Position numbers and translations under genes: made by a program. Shown piece by piece: positions 59,423 to 64,000 of a DNA stretch of 64,000 bases (position 1 is its first letter; every line of letters begins with the position of its first letter). The stretch spans positions 791,508 through 855,507 of the forward strand of contig JADGDS010000001.1 in assembly GCA_016744775.1 (NCBI GenBank), read 5' to 3'. Source of the stretch: Candidatus Marithrix sp. (GTDB lineage: Bacteria; Pseudomonadota; Gammaproteobacteria; Beggiatoales; Beggiatoaceae). The notes beneath the pieces are model-generated. The model did not search any database. It saw nothing but the letters and a program-made list of their open reading frames with translations, and was not told the DNA's origin.

Positions 59423-62400
59423 TTACAACAACACCCTCTCAACACCATCCAATTGAATCTTATCAACAAATTCCATCCCCCAGTTTTCACCCAAATGATA
59501 TTTAGCGAGTTCTACGACTATATAGTCTGGCTCTATCCCAGTTTCATCACTGTAACGGGCTAAGCCTTGTTGGCAGGCGGGGCAGCTTGTTAATATTTTA
59601 ACTTTGTCGCTGTTTAATTTTTTTAGTCCTTTTTCTATCTCTTCTTGTTTGCGGTAGCGCACTTGGGTTGCTATGTCTGGTCTTGATACTGCAAATGTTC
59701 CTGCTTCTCCACAACATCTATCTGATAGTTCTATATTTTTTCCAATTAGTGTGCTTGCTACTTTTAATGGGTCATGAACTTTCATAGGGGTGTGGCAGGG
59801 ATCGTGGTATAGGTATTCTACGCCTTTTATTCCTTCTAATGCTATGCCTTTTTCCATTAGTAGTTCATGGATGTCTAATAAGCGGCAATCAGGGAATATT
59901 TGTTGGAATTCATATTTTAGTAGTTGATCTAGGCAGGTGCCGCAGGATACTATTACTGTTTTGATGTCTAAATAGTTTAAGGTGTTGGCGATGCGATGGA
60001 ATAAGACTCTGTTTTGTGTAGATATTGCTTGTCCTTTTTCTTTGTCACCTCCTGCCGCTTGTGGGTAGCCACAACATAAGTAACCCGGTGGTAATACGGT
60101 TTGCACTCCAACTTCATATAACATTGCCAGTGTCGCTAATCCAACTTGGCTGAATAATCGTTCTGAGCCGCAGCCGGGAAAGTAGAATGCTGTTTCTGTT
60201 TGTTCTTTATTAGGATTAGCGATTATTGGTATGTGTTTGTCGCTGTCTAAACCTAGTAAACTACGCATTGGTTTTGGAGGTACTTTTTTAGGCAAGGGTT
60301 TGTTGACAAAGTTTATTATTTGTGTTGGTACATTTGGGGTTTTGGTGGTGGCACGTGGGGTTTTTGGTTTTGTTAATCCTAATAATTTGGCTGCTTTATA
60401 GCCTAATCTTTGCCCTGCATATCCGCCCTTAATCAATAAATTGCGCATTAGGCTTATGGCGCGTGGATTGGTTATGTTTAGAAATTGCATTGATAGCCAT
60501 GTGCCGGGATTTGATGACTTTTTGCCTTGAGCGCGTAAAATTTCTCGCATTTTTACCGTCACATCGCCAAAGTCTATATTAACTGGGCAAGGGCTTAAGC
60601 AACGATGACAGACTGTACAATGATCTGCTACATCGTTAAATGCCGAATAATGATCTAATGAAATTCCGCGTCTAGTTTGTTCTTCGTATAGTACAGCTTC
60701 TATTAATAAGCCAGTTGCTAAAATTTTGTTACGTGGTGAATATAATAAATTTGCGCGTGGCACATGAGTTGTACATACTGGTTTGCATTTTCCACAGCGT
60801 AGGCAATCTTTGATTTCTTCGTTTAATTCGTTTAAGTCGGTTGCTTCTAAAATTAGGGCTTCTTGTGCTAATAAGCGTAGTGATGGTGTATAGGCATTTT
60901 CTAATGTTGCGCCGGCTAATAATTTGCCTCTATTAAAAATACTTTTTGGATCAATATGTTGTTTGTATTTTGTGAAATTTTCGCGTTTATCTGCTGATAA
61001 AAATTGGTATTTTGTAATGCCAATTCCATGTTCTCCAGAAATTACTCCGTCTAATGATTCGGCTAGTTTCATGATACGCGCTACAACTATTTCAGCTTCG
61101 TGCATCATGGCATAGTCGTTAGAATGTACTGGAATATTTGTATGTACATTACCATCACCAGCGTGCATATGAGTGGCAACTAGTAAGCGGCTGGCATTGA
61201 TGCGCTGATAGATTTCATCTATTTTAGCTTCATGCTCTGGAAATATGTTTTTTATCTGGGCTATATCTACTAAATCTAATGCTAGTTGACGCTTAGTTTC
61301 TGCAATATCGAGTGTTTCTATATAAGATTTTATTGCCGCTAATATAGCTTGATCATTTTTTATAGCTTGTTCAGCATTAATTTCTGCAATGCCTTCATGA
61401 TATTCACCTAAGCGATGTAAAGGAATAACCACATCTTCATTGATTTTAAAGGCATTAGTATGTGCAGCAATTGCCGCTGTGCGAGCGCGTTCAGCCCAAA
61501 ATTGTTTACGTTTTTCAGCAGAGTGTGCAATAAAACCTTCAGCTTGTCGCGCTTCTGCTAATTTGACTATTTGTTCAGCGGCGGCATTTAAAGCAGTTTC
61601 ATCATCACTTATTATGTCTGCTAATAAGATCATTATTGGTAAATGAGGGCGAGCGGCTTTGGTTTGATATTTTACCGCTTTTACATAATGTTCATCTAAA
61701 TGTTCTAAGCCGGCTAATAATACTTTGGGTGTATTTTCTATATATTCGATGGTTTCAACGATTGCAGGTACGGCATCTTTTACAGCTCCAAAAAATTCTA
61801 AACATACAGTTCTAGTATATTTAGCTTGTTTATGCAGCACAAATACGGCTGATGTTATTAAGCCATCACAACCTTCTTTTTGTACGCCGGGCAATTCAAA
61901 TAAGGTTTTGTCGGTAACGTCTTTGCCTAATCCTACTTTACGTAATGATTGTCCGGGAATTTTTAAAATTCTGTTTTCGCTTTGAGAAGTAATGCGAAAT
62001 TCAACCATTTCTTGCTTATGAATTTTGCCTAGATTATGATTCAGACGCTCAACTTTTAACCAATTACCATTGGGCATAACCATTTCCCAAGCGGCAAGAT
62101 TGTCTAAAGTCGTACCCCAAAGTACTGCCTTTTTACCACCGGCATTCATGGCAATATTGCCACCAATGGTTGATGCGTCTTGAGAAGTTGGATCAACTGC
62201 AAATACATAACCGACATCTTCAGCCGCTTCAGCAACTCGCCTAGTAACTGCACCAGCACCGACTCGAATTGTCGCCATATTGTCATGGAATTCTACAGGT
62301 TCAATAAAATCGAGTTTTTCGGTATTGATGACTATACTATTAGCATACAAAGGTACGGCACTACCGGTATAACCTGTACCACCACCACGTGGAATAATAG

Positions 62401-62974
62401 GCAAATCCAAATCAATACAAACTTGTACCATTGCATGAATTTCGGCATTTGAATCTGGATTCAAAACTGCCAAAGGCATTTCTACTCGCCAATCAGTAGC
62501 ATCAGTGGCATGAGAAACTCGCGCTAATCCATCAAAACATATATTATCAGGATGACAATGCTTAGCCAGACGCTTAGTTAATTGTTGACGTAAATGCTTT
62601 TGCTCTAACAAAGTTTGCTCAAATTGAACCACAGCCTGACGAGTTTCACGTTCTAATTGCAAAGCATGATCATTACCATCAGCGCGAGTAACAACTTGAT
62701 CAAGCCGATGATATAAAGCCTGACGTAAAGCTTGCCAACGTTTAGGATTCTCTAACAAGTCATCTTGAATAAAAGGATTACGTTGAATAACCCAAATATC
62801 GCCAAGCACCTCAAATAACATACGCGCAGAACGCCCAGTACGCCGCTGATTACGCAATTGCTCAATGATTTGCCAACCAGCTTCACCGAGGAAACGAATT
62901 ACGATTTCCCGATCAGAAAAAGAAGTATAATTATAAGGTATTTCACGAATACGGGGGGTTTGATTTAATGTCAT
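59423..62974 (-). CDS. large FAD-binding / Fe-S / CCG-domain oxidoreductase (DUF3683, D-lactate- or glycolate-dehydrogenase type)
   Basis: The 1183-residue protein joins a DUF3683-type N-terminus ([22 protein letters not shown]), an FAD-binding type 4 domain (about 165-310: [20 protein letters not shown]), an FAD-oxidase C-terminal domain (about 385-690, ending [13 protein letters not shown]), two [4Fe-4S] sites ([11 protein letters not shown] near 726 and [12 protein letters not shown] near 786) and two CCG domains ([11 protein letters not shown] near 930 with [13 protein letters not shown] near 1058 with CCGEAGTF and SCPACQQG). This is the plan of single-chain D-2-hydroxyacid dehydrogenases that send electrons to the quinone pool. 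The substrate may be lactate or glycolate, the latter relevant in a Calvin-cycle autotroph. It appears complete. Confidence 0.91.
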   Translation of the reverse strand: MTLNQTPRIREIPYNYTSFSDREIVIRFLGEAGWQIIEQLRNQRRTGRSARMLFEVLGDIWVIQRNPFIQDDLLENPKRWQALRQALYHRLDQVVTRADGNDHALQLERETRQAVVQFEQTLLEQKHLRQQLTKRLAKHCHPDNICFDGLARVSHATDATDWRVEMPLAVLNPDSNAEIHAMVQVCIDLDLPIIPRGGGTGYTGSAVPLYANSIVINTEKLDFIEPVEFHDNMATIRVGAGAVTRRVAEAAEDVGYVFAVDPTSQDASTIGGNIAMNAGGKKAVLWGTTLDNLAAWEMVMPNGNWLKVERLNHNLGKIHKQEMVEFRITSQSENRILKIPGQSLRKVGLGKDVTDKTLFELPGVQKEGCDGLITSAVFVLHKQAKYTRTVCLEFFGAVKDAVPAIVETIEYIENTPKVLLAGLEHLDEHYVKAVKYQTKAARPHLPIMILLADIISDDETALNAAAEQIVKLAEARQAEGFIAHSAEKRKQFWAERARTAAIAAHTNAFKINEDVVIPLHRLGEYHEGIAEINAEQAIKNDQAILAAIKSYIETLDIAETKRQLALDLVDIAQIKNIFPEHEAKIDEIYQRINASRLLVATHMHAGDGNVHTNIPVHSNDYAMMHEAEIVVARIMKLAESLDGVISGEHGIGITKYQFLSADKRENFTKYKQHIDPKSIFNRGKLLAGATLENAYTPSLRLLAQEALILEATDLNELNEEIKDCLRCGKCKPVCTTHVPRANLLYSPRNKILATGLLIEAVLYEEQTRRGISLDHYSAFNDVADHCTVCHRCLSPCPVNIDFGDVTVKMREILRAQGKKSSNPGTWLSMQFLNITNPRAISLMRNLLIKGGYAGQRLGYKAAKLLGLTKPKTPRATTKTPNVPTQIINFVNKPLPKKVPPKPMRSLLGLDSDKHIPIIANPNKEQTETAFYFPGCGSERLFSQVGLATLAMLYEVGVQTVLPPGYLCCGYPQAAGGDKEKGQAISTQNRVLFHRIANTLNYLDIKTVIVSCGTCLDQLLKYEFQQIFPDCRLLDIHELLMEKGIALEGIKGVEYLYHDPCHTPMKVHDPLKVASTLIGKNIELSDRCCGEAGTFAVSRPDIATQVRYRKQEEIEKGLKKLNSDKVKILTSCPACQQGLARYSDETGIEPDYIVVELAKYHLGENWGMEFVDKIQLDGVERVLL

Positions 62975-63173
62975 TGGTTTAACTACAAGGATGTTATATA
63001 TTTGAAAATATAAGATGTCATCGTGTATTATTCAATCATTATATTTTTAGGATTTTAACTCAAATATGACATCTTTATAAAACACATAAAAGTTATATAT
63101 GTTTTGAACAGTGATTTATGTGATAATATAACTTTAGATCAATCAATAGTTTATAGATGATTATATGACATAA

Positions 63174-64000
63174 AATGAATATAAAACTCCACACCTTCGG
63201 AGCATTTCAGTAAAAGGTTACAAATCCATCAAATCACTTGATTTGAATATGAGTGCTATCAATATTCTTATTGGTGCAAATGGTGCTGGTAAATCAAATT
63301 TTATTTCGCTATTTAGTTTTTTAAATCAGCTTTCTCAAGGCAGGTTGAGAACTTACGTTGAACAGCACGGATTTGCTAATACTTTTTTTCATTTTGGTGC
63401 AAAACATACTCAGAATATTAGCCTTAAATTGGATGTTGGAAATAACGGCTACCATGTTGTTTTTGTTCATGGCGCAAATAATGATTCTTTGATATTTGAA
63501 GAAGAATCTTGCACATTTACGGGTATGAAGTGGCAGCTTAAGGGGAAATTGGGTGAAAGTGGTTTGCTTTCTGAAGCTGAATCGGTTCAAGAATATTTGG
63601 AAGACTTTCGTGTTTATCACTTTCATGATACTAGTGCTAGTGCAGGCTTTAAGCAGGCAAATGAATTAAATGCCTCTGACTATTTATATAAAGATGCAAA
63701 AAATATTGCATCTTTTCTGTATAGGTTGCGAACTGATTATCCTAAATATTATCGAGATATAGTTTCAACAATTCAAACTGTTGCACCATTTTTTCATGAT
63801 TTTTATCTGGAACCACGAGGAAGAGAGGGGGAAGAAAAAATTTTATTGAAATGGTTGCATCGTGATCATGACGAAACTTTCTCAGCAAATCAACTTTCTG
63901 ATGGTACAGCACGTTTTATTTGTTTGGCTAGCTTGTTTTTGCAACCTCAAGAATTGCGACCAAATACAATTGTATTGGACGAACCAGAATTAGGTTTACA
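63174..64000 (+). CDS. AAA-family ATPase (RecF/OLD-like), 3' end outside window, no normal start codon
   Basis: The frame from 63174 runs to the window edge: SISVKGYKSIKSLDLNMSA, Walker A INILIGANGAGKSNF, signature LSDGTARF and Walker B TIVLDEPELGL. This is the AAA_21-type ATPase used by OLD-like and other phage-defence systems; a partner gene often lies downstream, outside the window. The conserved first strand (ISVKGYKSI) is coded before the first ATG (63249), and no ATG, GTG or TTG start precedes it in frame after the stop at 63171. An ATG lies one frame away at 63175 (MNIKLH...), so a small deletion or frameshift near 63175-63185 probably damaged the start. Codon use is richer in G than in neighbours, suggesting transfer. 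Confidence 0.78.

Overview
The window comes from an AT-rich genome whose housekeeping genes look gammaproteobacterial. The gene set (phosphoribulokinase of the Calvin cycle, a tusA-dsrE2 sulfur-carrier pair, siroheme synthase, an octaheme HAO-like cytochrome beside other multiheme cytochromes, a sulfite-exporter-like permease) points to an autotrophic sulfur oxidiser, most likely a large sulfur bacterium of the Beggiatoaceae/Thiotrichales type. The lineage is inferred from gene content only; there is no rRNA in the window.

Layout. (1) 1-8.5 kb is accessory: the 3' part of an alpha-2-macroglobulin gene, copies of its 3' tail, two damaged toxin-antitoxin loci, two copies of a MITE-like element and a surface-type lipoprotein joining a caspase to an FGE-like fold. 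The last ~130 bp of that gene carry the marks of a diversity-generating-retroelement variable region. (2) 8.5-26 kb is mostly core and energy metabolism: c-di-GMP signalling, tusA/dsrE2, cysG, secreted or envelope proteins, prk, argH, tRNA-Arg and a block of three c-type multiheme cytochrome genes. (3) 26-45 kb is accessory again: a REP-associated transposase among its own palindromes, a secreted legumain-like peptidase, an MNT/HEPN module, a DUF262/DUF1524 GmrSD-like gene, a broken AAA ATPase, three tandem secreted WD40-peptidase proteins (two with a PKD domain), a PPC-like/CarboxypepD secreted protein, a clostripain-type peptidase and a two-partner-secretion exoprotein. (4) 45-63 kb is mainly housekeeping: ppc, a VapBC pair, murD, a DUF945 protein, a sortase with a previously hidden 46-residue membrane protein beside it, tRNA-Phe, an M48 protease, oligoribonuclease, a CDF transporter, a thioesterase, an ABC exporter and a large FAD/Fe-S oxidoreductase. 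(5) The right edge starts an AAA ATPase of defence type.

Themes. Six clan-CD cysteine peptidases (one C14, four C13-like, one C11) lie in about 38 kb, and every one has an export signal. With the alpha-2-macroglobulin and the putatively hypervariable FGE domain, they suggest an envelope or extracellular recognition-and-proteolysis network, though this is inference. A palindromic repeat built on ACCTGNCAGGT occurs at more than a dozen places, flanks the RayT transposase on both sides and lies inside its coding sequence. Paralogous genes and toxin-antitoxin loci appear to have been copied at or beside these repeats.
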